Shown here: in pieces, positions 23,130-31,844 of the stretch
Numbering within the stretch: position 1 is the first letter of the stretch
Layout: the number at the start of each line of letters is the position of its first letter
Position numbers and translations under genes: made by a program
The notes under the pieces: generated by a model
Told to the model about the DNA's origin: nothing
Databases searched by the model: none
The model's input: the letters and a program-made list of their open reading frames with translations, nothing else
Assembly (NCBI RefSeq): GCF_016916835.1
Contig: NZ_JAFFIX010000038.1
Location: 1 to 45,645 of the forward strand
Length of the DNA stretch: 45,645 nucleotides
Source of the DNA: Actinacidiphila bryophytorum
Lineage (GTDB): Bacteria > Actinomycetota > Actinomycetes > Streptomycetales > Streptomycetaceae
Reading direction: 5' to 3'

Positions 23130-26100
23130 ATGAGCGCGCGGGGGGACATGCCGATCCACTTGAGGGTGTTCCTGTCCTCGCCCGGTGACGTTGCCGGGGA
23201 GCGGGCGGTCGTCCGGTCGGTGGTCGAGCAGGTGCAGTACGACCCGTTCGTGCGCGGGCGGGTGACCTTCGAGGTGGTGGCGTGGGACCAGCCGGGCGGC
23301 GGGGCGCCGATGATGGCCACCGAGACGCCGCAGGCGTCGGTCAACCGGGGGCTGCCGCGGCCGTCGGAGTGCGACATCGTGGTGGTGGTGCTGTGGTCGC
23401 GGATGGGGACCCCGCTGCCCTTCCCCGAGTACACCAGGCCGGACGGCGGACCCTACCGGTCGGGGACGGAGTGGGAGTACGAGGACGCCGTGCGCGGCGC
23501 CCGGGCCGGCGGCCGGCCGAAGGTGCTGGTCTACCGCCGCACCTCCAAGGTGCTGCTCGACTCCGACGCCGGTGACGTGGACCAACTGCTGGCCCAGAAG
23601 CGGCTGGTGGACGACTTCTTCGCGCGGATGCGCGACAAGCGGACCGGTGCGGCCCTGGGCGGCCACAAGAAGTACGCCTCGCCCGAGGGACTGCGGGTCG
23701 AGTTCGAGCACGACCTCAAGTCGCTCGTGCACGACCTCGTCACCGCGGCGCCGCCCGCCACCGCCCTGCTGCCGCGCGCGGACATGGCCCCGGCCTGGGA
23801 GGGCTCGCCCTTCCCCGGGCTACGCGCCTTCACGCCGGTGGACGCGCCGATCTTCTTCGGCCGGGGCAGGGAGACCGACGAACTCGTCGCGCGGGTGGCC
23901 GCCAGCGGCTTTGTCGCGGTGGTCGGCGCGAGCGGGTCTGGGAAGTCCTCGCTGGTCGGTGCCGGGCTGATCGCCCGGCTGCGGGAGAGCGGATCGGGGT
24001 GGGCGCTGCCGGCGTACGACGGGGACGGCAGGCGCTGGTCGGGCCTGCGGTTCACCCCCGGCGAGGTCGGCGACGACCCCTTCCTCGCCGTCGCGGCCCG
24101 CCTCGCGCCGCTGACGGGAGCCAACGCGGCGGCGGTGGCACAGCGCCTTGCCGCCGAGCCCGGCGCGGTCGTGGAGTACCTGCCGGCCGGCACCTCGCTG
24201 ATGTTCGTGGACCAGTTCGAGGAGCTGTTCACCACGGTCGAACCCGCGAGGGTGCGGCTGTGGGTGCAGCTGGTCGAGGCGGCGGCGCTGTCCGGCCGCT
24301 GCCATGTCGTGGTCACCTTGCGGGCGGACTTCTACCACCGCTGCCTCGAAGTGCCGCAGCTGGCCAGGCTGCTGGAGGCCGGCCAACTGCCGCTCGGCGC
24401 ACCGACCGACACCCTGTACGACATGATCGCGCGGCCCGCCGAGCGGGCCGACCTGCGCTTCGAGGAGGGCCTGGCCGGCCGGATCGTCCGCGACACCGGC
24501 GCCGACCCGGACGCGCTGCCACTGCTGGCGTACACCCTCGACGAGCTCTACCGGGCCGGCGTCCACCGGGACGGGCGGCGCGACGGTCTGCTGGACCTGA
24601 CGGCGTACGAGCGGCTGGGCGGTGTGCAGGGCGCGATCGGCACCCGCGCCGAGAACGTCTTCACCGGCCTGCTGGACGACCGGGCACGCGCGGCCTTCTC
24701 CCGGGTCTTCCGCGAACTGGTCCGGGTCGACGAGAACGGCCGCTCCACCCGCAGGAGGCCCCGGCTCGCACAGATCACCGGCGGCCGGCCCGCGCGCCGG
24801 CTCATCGAGGTCTTCACCCAGGCCCGGCTGCTCGTGCAGAGCAAGGACGAGGCCGACCAGCCCGTCGTCTACGTCGCCCACGAGGCGCTTTTCGGCAGCT
24901 GGCGGCGGCTGGCCGACTGGGTCCAGGCGGTCAGGGACGACCTGCTGCTCGAACACAAGGTCACCGCCGCGGCGGCGGAGTGGGCCGAGCACGGCAGGGA
25001 CGAGGCCTTCCGCTGGCCGCACGAGCGGCTGGAGCCGGTGTACGCGATGGTGCAGCGCCTCGGTGCGGAACTCGACGCCGCCACCGCGGCGTTCGTCGAG
25101 CCCGAGCACGAACGGCTCTTCCCCGTGCTGCGCGACGCGGCCGTCGAGGGATACCGGCGGCAGAACGCGATGGACCGGCTGGTCACCATCGGCCCGGCGA
25201 CCGTGCCGGGCCTGCTGGAGATGGTGGAGGACCCCTCGCCCGTGGTGCGGGACGCCGCCGCCACCGTACTGGGCAGGCTCGGCGAACCGGCGGTCGACGG
25301 CCTCGTCGCGGTGCTGGGCCGGGGCGGTCCTGACGCCCGGCTCGCGGCGGTCGGCGCGCTGCGCCGGATCAACGTGCCCAGGGCCGTGCGGGAGTTGGCC
25401 CCGGCCCTGCGCGACGAGGACGCCAGGGTGCGGTCGGCGGCCGTCGGCGCGCTGGGCGCACTCGGCGGTGCGGACGCGCGGGACCTGCTCGGCTCCGCGG
25501 TGACCGACGAGGCGGCCGACGTCCGCTGGCTGGCGGCCGGCGCCCTCGGCGCCTTCGGACCGGACGCGGTGCCGCACCTGCTGGCGGCGAGCCGCACCGA
25601 CAGCGAGGCCACGGAGTCGGCCAGGCGCGCCCTGCTGGCCATCGGCGAGCGCGCCGTCGAGCCGCTGCTCGACGGCCTGACCGGCCCGGACACCGACAAG
25701 CGCGTCAACGCGGCCGCCGCACTCGCGGCACTCGGCACCACCGCCGTACCCCGGCTGGTCCCACTGCTCGCCGACGACGACGCCGATGTGCGCTGGCGCG
25801 TGTGCGACATCCTCGCCGCGATCGGCGACGGCAGCGCTGCGGGGCCGCTGCTCGCCGCGCTGGAGGACACCGAGCCCGCGGTGCGCGCGGGAGCCGCGTA
25901 CGCCCTCGCGAAGGTGGGCGCCGTGCCGGCCGTACCGGCGATGCTCGGCGCACTGGCCGACCCCGACCACGACGTGCGGTGGGCGGTCGCCGACGCGATC
26001 GCCGAACTCAGCGCCTCCTCGACGCAGCCGCTGCTCGACGCCCTTTCGGCGCGGGCACCGGGTACGCCGATGGTGTCCGCCGCGCTGGGCAGGTGCACCG

Positions 26101-26732
26101 ACCCCGCGCTGGTGTCCTGGCTGCGCTCGGACCACGAGGCGGTGCGCGACCGCGTGCGGGACGTACTGGTCACCTGGGGCGAGCCCGCGGTGCCCGGGCT
26201 GCTGGAGCTGCTGCCCGACCCCGACCGGCCGGCGCGGGAGGCCGCCGCCCGCACGCTGGCGGGGATCGGCTCGGCGGCGGTGCCAGGCCTGATCGAACGG
26301 CTCGACAGCCCCGCCCCGCTCGCCCGCTCCGCGGCGGCCCGGACGCTGGGCTGGATCGGAGCCGAGGAGCGGCAGACCTCCTGGCCGCTCGGCGCACCCC
26401 ACCCGCACCGGGCGCTGCCCGCACTCGAACGCCTGCTGGGCGACCCGGAACCGGCCTGCCGGGACGCCGCCGCCGACGCGCTGGCCCGCTTCGGCGAGCA
26501 CGCGCTGCCCGTGGTGTGGCGGGCTCTGGCGGCTCCCGCGACGCCGACCCGCCAGGCGGCGGTACGGGCCGCCGTCCGGATCGGCGCCGCCGCGGCGCCC
26601 GGCCTGCTGAGCATCGCCGCCGACGCCGCAACTCCGGCGCAGGCCCCGGCCGTCGAGGCCCTGCGGGCGATCGCGACACCGGCGGCACTCTTCGGCCTCA
26701 CCGAACTGGGCGTCACACCGGCCCGGACCTGA
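23130..26732 (+). CDS. DUF4062 - STAND NTPase (nSTAND1) - HEAT-repeat protein
   Basis: A 1200-residue protein with three parts. Residues 10-135 match DUF4062 (LRVFLSSPGDVAGERAVVRS, CDIVVVVLWSRMGTPLP, SGTEWEYEDAVRGAR), a domain also found ahead of NACHT modules in eukaryotic TEP1 and NWD1. Residues 225-660 are an nSTAND1-type P-loop module: FPGLRAFTPVDAPIFFGRGRE, Walker A GASGSGKSS (Lys272), Walker B LMFVDQFEELF (Asp361), an Arg finger-like TLRADFYHRC, and winged-helix-like VYVAHEALFGSWRRL. Residues about 680-1190 are some 15 HEAT repeats (VVRDAAATVLGRLGEPAVDG, DVRWRVCDILAAIGD and similar). In known STAND proteins the repeats sense a ligand, the NTPase oligomerises and the N-terminal domain signals. 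A defence or stress-switch role is inferred. ATG at 23130 or 23148 could start it. Confidence 0.88.
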   Translation: MSARGDMPIHLRVFLSSPGDVAGERAVVRSVVEQVQYDPFVRGRVTFEVVAWDQPGGGAPMMATETPQASVNRGLPRPSECDIVVVVLWSRMGTPLPFPEYTRPDGGPYRSGTEWEYEDAVRGARAGGRPKVLVYRRTSKVLLDSDAGDVDQLLAQKRLVDDFFARMRDKRTGAALGGHKKYASPEGLRVEFEHDLKSLVHDLVTAAPPATALLPRADMAPAWEGSPFPGLRAFTPVDAPIFFGRGRETDELVARVAASGFVAVVGASGSGKSSLVGAGLIARLRESGSGWALPAYDGDGRRWSGLRFTPGEVGDDPFLAVAARLAPLTGANAAAVAQRLAAEPGAVVEYLPAGTSLMFVDQFEELFTTVEPARVRLWVQLVEAAALSGRCHVVVTLRADFYHRCLEVPQLARLLEAGQLPLGAPTDTLYDMIARPAERADLRFEEGLAGRIVRDTGADPDALPLLAYTLDELYRAGVHRDGRRDGLLDLTAYERLGGVQGAIGTRAENVFTGLLDDRARAAFSRVFRELVRVDENGRSTRRRPRLAQITGGRPARRLIEVFTQARLLVQSKDEADQPVVYVAHEALFGSWRRLADWVQAVRDDLLLEHKVTAAAAEWAEHGRDEAFRWPHERLEPVYAMVQRLGAELDAATAAFVEPEHERLFPVLRDAAVEGYRRQNAMDRLVTIGPATVPGLLEMVEDPSPVVRDAAATVLGRLGEPAVDGLVAVLGRGGPDARLAAVGALRRINVPRAVRELAPALRDEDARVRSAAVGALGALGGADARDLLGSAVTDEAADVRWLAAGALGAFGPDAVPHLLAASRTDSEATESARRALLAIGERAVEPLLDGLTGPDTDKRVNAAAALAALGTTAVPRLVPLLADDDADVRWRVCDILAAIGDGSAAGPLLAALEDTEPAVRAGAAYALAKVGAVPAVPAMLGALADPDHDVRWAVADAIAELSASSTQPLLDALSARAPGTPMVSAALGRCTDPALVSWLRSDHEAVRDRVRDVLVTWGEPAVPGLLELLPDPDRPAREAAARTLAGIGSAAVPGLIERLDSPAPLARSAAARTLGWIGAEERQTSWPLGAPHPHRALPALERLLGDPEPACRDAAADALARFGEHALPVVWRALAAPATPTRQAAVRAAVRIGAAAAPGLLSIAADAATPAQAPAVEALRAIATPAALFGLTELGVTPART

Positions 26733-26768
26733 CGGCTTCCCGGTCCGCGCAGCCGGCGTGCTCTGCCG

Positions 26769-26949
26769 CTAGGCCGTGTTTTGGAAGTAGCGCCGTCCGC
26801 CCACAGGGCGGGCCCCGCGGCGCCTGGTGCGTGCGATCGCAAGGCGGAGGGTCGTCCTCGTAGTGGGCCTATTCGGACGACTCCGACAACGCAGCGAGCG
26901 TGCGTGCCAGGCGTCGCGGGGCAGGCGGGACTTCCAAAACACGGCCTAG
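26769..26949. mobile_element. Small inverted-repeat (MITE-like) element, copy 1, 181 bp
   Basis: The ends CTAGGCCGTGTTTTGGAAG (26769-26787) and CTTCCAAAACACGGCCTAG (26931-26949) are perfect 19-bp inverted repeats. The interior is GC-rich and non-coding. A second copy with the same ends and a 70-bp internal deletion lies at 41588-41698, which marks it as a mobile or once-mobile non-autonomous element. The outermost CTAG (or TA) is probably the duplicated target, as for IS families that target CTAG or TA. No transposase is present. The right-hand CTAG supplies the stop codon of the phosphotransferase gene. Confidence 0.85.
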
Positions 26950-27809
26950 TCCAGCACCGCGCGGAAGGCCCGCTCGCCGATGCCGCGCATCAGCGGGTTG
27001 TCCGCCGAGTGCGTGAGGAACACCAGCGACAGGACAAGTGCCCACCCGCGGGCCCGCCCCCAGGTCGCGTCGTCGGCACTGGCGTACGCCCGCCGAAAGG
27101 CCGCACGCTGCCCGGTCGTGAACAGCATCCAGGCGACGGACAGATCCGCCGCGGGATCGCCGGACGTGATGTCACCGAAGTCGATCACGGCGCTGATCCG
27201 CCCCCGGTCGACGAGGATGTTGGCCGGGTGCAGGTCCCCGTGCAGCCACACCGGCGGCCCTTCCCAGGCCGGCGCAGCGGCAGCCGCCCGCCACACCCGC
27301 GCAGCGGTGGCGCGGTCGGCCGCATCGACCTGCGCCAGCCCGCTCAGGACGCCTTCGGTGCGTCCGGCCAGCGGGATCCCGCGGAATGCGTTGACGGGCG
27401 CCTGCGGGGGTGCCGGGACATGCAGCGCGTGCAGGAAACCGCCGAGCGCCGCCGCGGCCGACCAGTGGTCGTAGGGCTCCGCGCGCGCCGCGATCCGGCC
27501 CGGGAGGAAGGGCACGACGCTCCAGGACCACGGGTACTGTGCCGTCGGCCGCCCGATACGCACCGGCGCCGGCACAGGCAGCGGCAGGCGTCCCGCCAGC
27601 TCCGGCAGCCACCGCTGCTCGTGCGCGAGCAGTTCGGCGGCCACGGCACGCCGCGGCAACCGGACGAGGAGTTCCCCGCCGAGCCGGCACACAAGGTTGT
27701 CCCAGCCGTTGGCCAGCACCTCGATCGGCAGGTCCGCGAGGTCGGGGTGCTGCTCGCCGAGCAGATTCCGCACCAACTCCGCGGAGACCGGGAACTCCGC
27801 TGCCGGCAT
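26946..27809 (-). CDS. Aminoglycoside phosphotransferase (APH)-family kinase
   Basis: A 287-residue kinase-like protein of the APH/choline-kinase fold. The N-lobe includes LANGWDNLVCRLGGELLVRLPRR (glycine-rich strand and ATP-binding region). The catalytic loop is WLHGDLHPANILVD (Asp as base, Asn for metal) and the metal-binding motif is VIDFGDITSGDPAADLSVAWML, so the site looks complete. In family members this phosphorylates aminoglycosides, macrolides or other small hydroxy compounds; the real substrate is unknown. The TAG stop lies inside the right terminal CTAG of the inverted-repeat element, so the last codons may have been altered or the element may have landed on the native stop. The start is ATG at 27809 or GTG at 27824. 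Confidence 0.88.
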   Translation of the reverse strand: MPAAEFPVSAELVRNLLGEQHPDLADLPIEVLANGWDNLVCRLGGELLVRLPRRAVAAELLAHEQRWLPELAGRLPLPVPAPVRIGRPTAQYPWSWSVVPFLPGRIAARAEPYDHWSAAAALGGFLHALHVPAPPQAPVNAFRGIPLAGRTEGVLSGLAQVDAADRATAARVWRAAAAAPAWEGPPVWLHGDLHPANILVDRGRISAVIDFGDITSGDPAADLSVAWMLFTTGQRAAFRRAYASADDATWGRARGWALVLSLVFLTHSADNPLMRGIGERAFRAVLD

Positions 27810-27871
27810 TCGCTGACCTGTCACGCCGAAACCCTACGGCCGCGCCGTGCAGGCGCGTCGCGCACACCTGC

Positions 27872-29083
27872 TCAGCTGTCGCAGAAGTAGGCCAGCCGGA
27901 AGTCGAGGGGGAGGTCGCGTTCCACGGTGACGTTGCAGTTGAAATACAGCAGACCTGCGTCGGTGTACTCCGGGTTGTCGTCGAAGGCCACCCAGAAGGC
28001 CTCCTCCGGCGTCTCTCCCCTGAGCGCGCCGGCCCGCCACAGCACGTACAGGAAGTTCCTGATGTGGTGGGCGATGCGTCGCGGCAGAGCCGGGTCGTCC
28101 TTGCGCTCGAAGATCGCCCACTGCGTCCCCACGCGGATGTTGCGCAGCACGAAGGTGACCAGGCGCCGCCGGTAGATGTACCGCCACGCCGGGTCGCTGC
28201 TCAGGGTGCGGCTCCCCCACAGCACGACCCCGCGGGCGGCCGACGGGATGATCGAGTTGATCCCGATCGGGTTCAGGATGTCCTGCTCTCCCGAGGTGAG
28301 CACCGTCTCGACGTCGACGGCGCCCAGAACGGTCTGGTTGGCCGGTGTGTGGTGGAAGCCGCGCATCAGGTCCACCTGGGCGTACACCCCCGCGATGTGC
28401 CCGCTGGGAGGCAGGTGGCGGAAGCGTCCCGTGCTGGGCTCGTAGACCCTGATCCACGGGTAGTACAGCACCGCGTAGGAGCTGTCGTAGCCGGTTTCGT
28501 CCGTCCGCCAGGTCCTTACCCCCTGCGCGTCGAGCCCGGGTGGGCAGTCCACGATCGCGATCCGGTCGCCGCGCATCTCGCAGTGCGCGATCAGCGCGAG
28601 CTGGATGTTCCTGGCCTGGTCCATGTCCAGCAGCCCCTGCTGGTAGGCGAGCATCACATCCGGTGCGCAGACGAGCGACACGTCGTCGAGCGTGTCGAGC
28701 CCCGCGATCCCGGTACGGCTCGCGTAGTCCCCGACGAAGGCCTCCACCACGCGCTCCGCATCGGACGGCACCCGCACCACGACGCAGGACTGCCCGCCGT
28801 TGGAGAAGAATCCGTACACGGACAGGGCCAGCGCCCCCTCGCCGAAGGAGTCGAAGGTCGCCCGGAACTGGGACCAGCTGTGGATCCAGGTCGGCGTGTC
28901 GAACGGTCCGGAAGGCGTGAAACCCACGAAGGCGGTATGCGTGTGCTCCGGCACCCACCGCGCCGCCGGCTGCCCGCCCGCGTCCTCGTCGAGCGAGGGC
29001 GCCCGCTGCCGCACCGCGGGCGCAGGCCCCGCCGTGGAGGCGTCCTCCTCCAGGTACACCCCGGGGCGCAGATAGGTGGGCAC
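27872..29083 (-). CDS. Orphan contractile-tail sheath protein
   Basis: A 403-residue phage-tail-sheath-like protein, as in contractile phage tails, R-pyocins and extracellular contractile injection systems. It opens with VPTYLRPGVYLEE, the standard sheath N-terminus. FVGFTPSGPFDTPTWIHSWS, then VYGFFSNGGQSCVVVRV form the insertion-domain start, and the C-terminal domain has GVVLWGSRTL, YIYRRRLVTFVLRNI and ALRGETPEEAFWVAFDD, the subunit-linking region. GTG at 29083 follows GGGAG. No tube, spike, baseplate or AAA ATPase gene is nearby, which is odd because sheath genes nearly always sit in such clusters. It lies upstream of the phosphotransferase gene on the same strand with a 62-base gap. Confidence 0.9.
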   Translation of the reverse strand: MPTYLRPGVYLEEDASTAGPAPAVRQRAPSLDEDAGGQPAARWVPEHTHTAFVGFTPSGPFDTPTWIHSWSQFRATFDSFGEGALALSVYGFFSNGGQSCVVVRVPSDAERVVEAFVGDYASRTGIAGLDTLDDVSLVCAPDVMLAYQQGLLDMDQARNIQLALIAHCEMRGDRIAIVDCPPGLDAQGVRTWRTDETGYDSSYAVLYYPWIRVYEPSTGRFRHLPPSGHIAGVYAQVDLMRGFHHTPANQTVLGAVDVETVLTSGEQDILNPIGINSIIPSAARGVVLWGSRTLSSDPAWRYIYRRRLVTFVLRNIRVGTQWAIFERKDDPALPRRIAHHIRNFLYVLWRAGALRGETPEEAFWVAFDDNPEYTDAGLLYFNCNVTVERDLPLDFRLAYFCDS

Positions 29084-29243
29084 ATGCTCTCCCGGAAGAA
29101 GTCGTCGGCCGGACGGCCCCACCCTGGTTTTCCCCGCGTGCCGCTGTCAACCGGGCCTGCGCCAGGCCCTGCTGGGCCGCGGCCGCGACCGGTGGGCAGG
29201 CGGCAGGTGACGCCGGGGGCGGCGGCGGGGGAGAATCCGCCGC

Positions 29244-29987
29244 ATGCGCACGATCGACTACACCGCCCACCTGGAGCGGGAGGGCGGACTGCTCGCGGAC
29301 GCCGCCGCGAAGGCGGGCGAGCAGTCCCCCGTCCCGACCTGCCCCGGCTGGACGACCGGCGAACTGGTCCGGCACACCGCTACCGTCCACCGCTGGGCCG
29401 CCCGCATCGTGGGTGAGCGGCTGCCCGGTCCCGTACCGGAGGATCCGGTGCCCGAGCGGCCGACCGGTCCGGCGCTGCTGCCCTGGTTCCTGGACGGGCA
29501 CGGCGACCTCGTCCGTACGCTGCGGGCGGCCGGCCCCGACACGGACTGCTGGGCCTTCCTGCCCGCGGCGTCCCCGGTGGCGTTCTGGACGCGGCGCCAG
29601 GCGCACGAGACCGCGGTCCACCGGGTGGACGCCGAGTCGGCGCGGGGCGGCGACCTCTCCCCCATCGACCCGGACTTCGCGGCCGACGGCATCGACGAGC
29701 TGCTGACCGGCTTCCACGCCCGCTCCCGCAGCAGGGTGCGCGCCGAGCAGCCGCGCACCCTGCGCGTCCGGCCGAGCGACGCGGACGCCGCCTGGACGGT
29801 ACGGATCTGCGCCGACGCGCCCCCGTCCACCGAGCGCTCCGCGGACGGCCCGGCCGACTGCGAACTGACCGGCCCGGCCCAGACCCTCTACCTCGTCCTG
29901 TGGAACCGCCTCCCCCTCGACGCGGCGACACTCACCGGCGACACCGCCCTCGCCACGCTGTGGCGGGAGACCTCGGCCGTCATCTGA
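29244..29987 (+). CDS. Maleylpyruvate isomerase-family, mycothiol-dependent enzyme-like protein
   Basis: A 247-residue protein with the actinomycete MDMPI N-terminal four-helix domain (DinB-like): LEREGGLLADAAAKAGEQSP, VPTCPGWTTGELVRHTATVHRWAARIV, and later FWTRRQAHETAVHRVDAESA, which carries metal-ligand histidines (His52 region and the HETAVHRVDAE helix). The C-terminal domain ends with LYLVLWNRLPLDAATLTGD, typical of the family. Members use mycothiol or are uncharacterised, so the reaction is not assigned. The ATG at 29244 is divergent from the sheath gene. Confidence 0.85.
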   Translation: MRTIDYTAHLEREGGLLADAAAKAGEQSPVPTCPGWTTGELVRHTATVHRWAARIVGERLPGPVPEDPVPERPTGPALLPWFLDGHGDLVRTLRAAGPDTDCWAFLPAASPVAFWTRRQAHETAVHRVDAESARGGDLSPIDPDFAADGIDELLTGFHARSRSRVRAEQPRTLRVRPSDADAAWTVRICADAPPSTERSADGPADCELTGPAQTLYLVLWNRLPLDAATLTGDTALATLWRETSAVI

Positions 29988-30020
29988 CGCCCGGACGCCA
30001 TGCCCGAACGAGGGGATGAC

Positions 30021-30270
30021 ATGTCAGCGGTCAGCCGGAGCAGCCTGCGTATTGCCCGCGCCCACGAGGGCGCGGCCGGGCCGGTGCTCGTGGCCTGCGA
30101 TCCACGGGGCGAGATCCTGCTGCTCTCGACCGGCGACGGCCCGCACGGCGTGTGCCGCTGGGACACCGACACCGGCGCGCTGCTGTGGCGTGCGCAGGGC
30201 GGCGGCACCGCACTGGCCGCGGTGCGACTGGCTGCGGGGCGGTGGGTGGCCGCGCTGTCGGCGCTCACCC
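30021..30270 (+). pseudogene. 5' fragment of a WD40/beta-propeller-like gene
   Basis: GAGGGG lies six bases before the ATG at 30021, so the original start survives. The frame reads MSAVSRSSLRIARAHEGAAG and PVLVACDPRGEILLLSTGDG, then VCRWDTDTGALLWRAQGG. This is the sequence of a WD40- or PQQ-type beta-propeller blade with its W-D-x-x-T-G-x-L turn. Homology ends at about 30270, where a different gene fragment begins in another frame. At least several blades are missing. A short chimeric peptide might still be made. Confidence 0.6.
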
Positions 30271-30279
30271 GCGCCTTCA

Positions 30280-30946
30280 TCGGCAAGCGGGCCGGCTCGA
30301 CGACGTGCTCGACGTGCCCTTGCGGGAACGCAACACCCTGCTGCTCAAGGCCGGGTTCGCGCCCGAATACCCGGCATCCGAGCTGGACGCGCCGTCGCTC
30401 GCCGCCGTCCGCGGCGCGCTCGAGACCATCCTGCGGCAGCAGGAGCCCTTCCCGGCCCTGGTGATGGACCGGAGCTGGGACATCCTGCACACCAACGCCG
30501 CCGCTCGCGGCTTCTTCGCTCTCCTCCAGGACGGGCAGGCCAGGACGGTTCCCGGGCCGGCGAACGTCCTGCGCCGGATGTTCCACCCCGACGGCGTGCG
30601 CCGGCACGTCGCGAACTGGCCGGAGGTCGCCGAAGCGCTCGTCCGGCGCGTGCGCCGGGAGGCGGTCGGCGGCCTCACCGACGAGCGCGCCCACCGGATC
30701 CTCGACGAGGTGCTGGACTATCCCGGGGTCCCGGCCGCCTTGCGGTCGCTCGACGCTGCCAGGCCGACGCTGCCGATCGTGCCGATCCGGTACGTGCACG
30801 GTGACCGCCGGTTCGGCTTCTTCTCCACGGTGACGACGCTCGGGACACCGCAGGACGTCACGCTGCAGGAGCTGCGCATCGAGTGCTTCTTCCCGATGGA
30901 CGACGAGACCCGGCAGCAGGCACGTTTGCTGCGCGCACGCCGATGA
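30280..30946 (+). pseudogene. MmyB-like XRE regulator, C-terminal part only
   Basis: The frame RLDDVLDVPLRERNTLLLKA, GFAPEYPASELDAPSLAAVR, then EPFPALVMDRSWDILHTNAA and MFHPDGVRRHVANWPEVAEA is the ligand-binding (MmyB/PAS-like) domain of actinomycete XRE regulators, complete to its C-terminus. The N-terminal HTH that should precede LDVPLRERN is absent. Just upstream lies a beta-propeller fragment in another frame. The two look joined by a deletion at about 30270-30290. The frame is open from 30152 but lacks a plausible start of its own. Confidence 0.72.
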
Positions 30947-30977
30947 GCCGTCCGTGCCGGTCTGGAACCCGTGCGGG

Positions 30978-31844
30978 TCAGGCGGCGCTCAGGCGGGCGA
31001 TCTGGTCGCCGGTCAGGGTGAGTTCGGCCGCTTTCGCTGAGTCCTCGATGCTCTGCGGGCGGCTGGCGCCGGGGATCGGGACGACGACCGGGGACAGCGC
31101 GAGCATCCAGGCCAGGCACACCTGGTGCGGGCTGACACCGTGCTCGGCTGCCACCTCGACGAAGGGCGCGAACCGCGAGCCGAGGTCCCCGGCCCTGGTG
31201 ATGCCGCCGAAGGGGCTCCAGGGCAGGAACGCGATGCCGAGTTCGTCGCACAGCGCGAGCTCGGGGTCGCTGCTGCGGAAGGCGGGCGAGAACTGGTTCT
31301 GCACCGACACCAGCCGGCCGCCGAGGATCTCGCCGGCCTGGCGGATCTGGGCGGGGTCGGCGTTGGAGATGCCCGCCATGCGGATCTTGCCCTCGTCGAG
31401 GAGTTCCGCCAGGGCGCCGACCGACTCGGCAAAGGGGACCCGCGGGTCGGGACGGTGGAACTGGTAGAGCCCGATGGCCTCCACCCCCAGCCGCTTCAGC
31501 GACGCCTCGCACGCCTGCTTGACGTACTCGGGCCGGCCGTCCTGGGTCCAGCTCCCGTCGCCGGGTCGCAGATGCCCGCCCTTGGTGGCGACCAGCACGT
31601 CGCCGCCGGCCGGGTGGGAGGCGAGGGCCTTGGCGATCAGGGTCTCGTTGTGGCCCACCTCGTCGGCGTGCAGGTGGTACGCGTCGGCGGTGTCGATGAA
31701 CGTGACACCCGCGTCGAGAGCTGCGTGGATGGTGGCGACGGAGCGCGCTTCGTCGGGTCGGCCCTCGATCGACATGGGCATACCGCCCAGGCCGATGGCA
31801 CTGACGTGGGCGGTTCCGATACGGCGGGTCTGCATGGGGTTCAC
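30978..31844 (-). CDS. Aldo/keto reductase (pyridoxal reductase-like group)
   Basis: A 288-residue TIM-barrel NADPH reductase: MQTRRIGTAHVSAIGLGGMP, FIDTADAYHLHADEVGHNETLIAKAL (catalytic Asp and Tyr), DVLVATKGGHL (Lys) and IGLYQFHRPDP (His). IPGASRPQSIEDSAKAAEL binds the cofactor phosphate. All four catalytic residues are present. Its substrate is not clear. Start choice is uncertain: GTG at 31844 has a weak purine-rich site (AGAAGAG) just upstream, while the ATG at 31835 fits the family N-terminus. The gene is divergent from the MOSC-fusion gene across 296 bases in which I saw no clear operator. Confidence 0.88.
   Translation of the reverse strand: MNPMQTRRIGTAHVSAIGLGGMPMSIEGRPDEARSVATIHAALDAGVTFIDTADAYHLHADEVGHNETLIAKALASHPAGGDVLVATKGGHLRPGDGSWTQDGRPEYVKQACEASLKRLGVEAIGLYQFHRPDPRVPFAESVGALAELLDEGKIRMAGISNADPAQIRQAGEILGGRLVSVQNQFSPAFRSSDPELALCDELGIAFLPWSPFGGITRAGDLGSRFAPFVEVAAEHGVSPHQVCLAWMLALSPVVVPIPGASRPQSIEDSAKAAELTLTGDQIARLSAA

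Noticed and set aside
23820..26501. 893-codon minus-strand frame over the STAND-HEAT gene
   Set aside because: Antisense of a well-defined multidomain protein; no domains of its own.
26946..29083. Start of a contractile injection or prophage tail cluster
   Set aside because: Neighbours are a kinase-like gene and a mycothiol-dependent isomerase-like gene; no tube, spike, baseplate, holin or ATPase genes are present.
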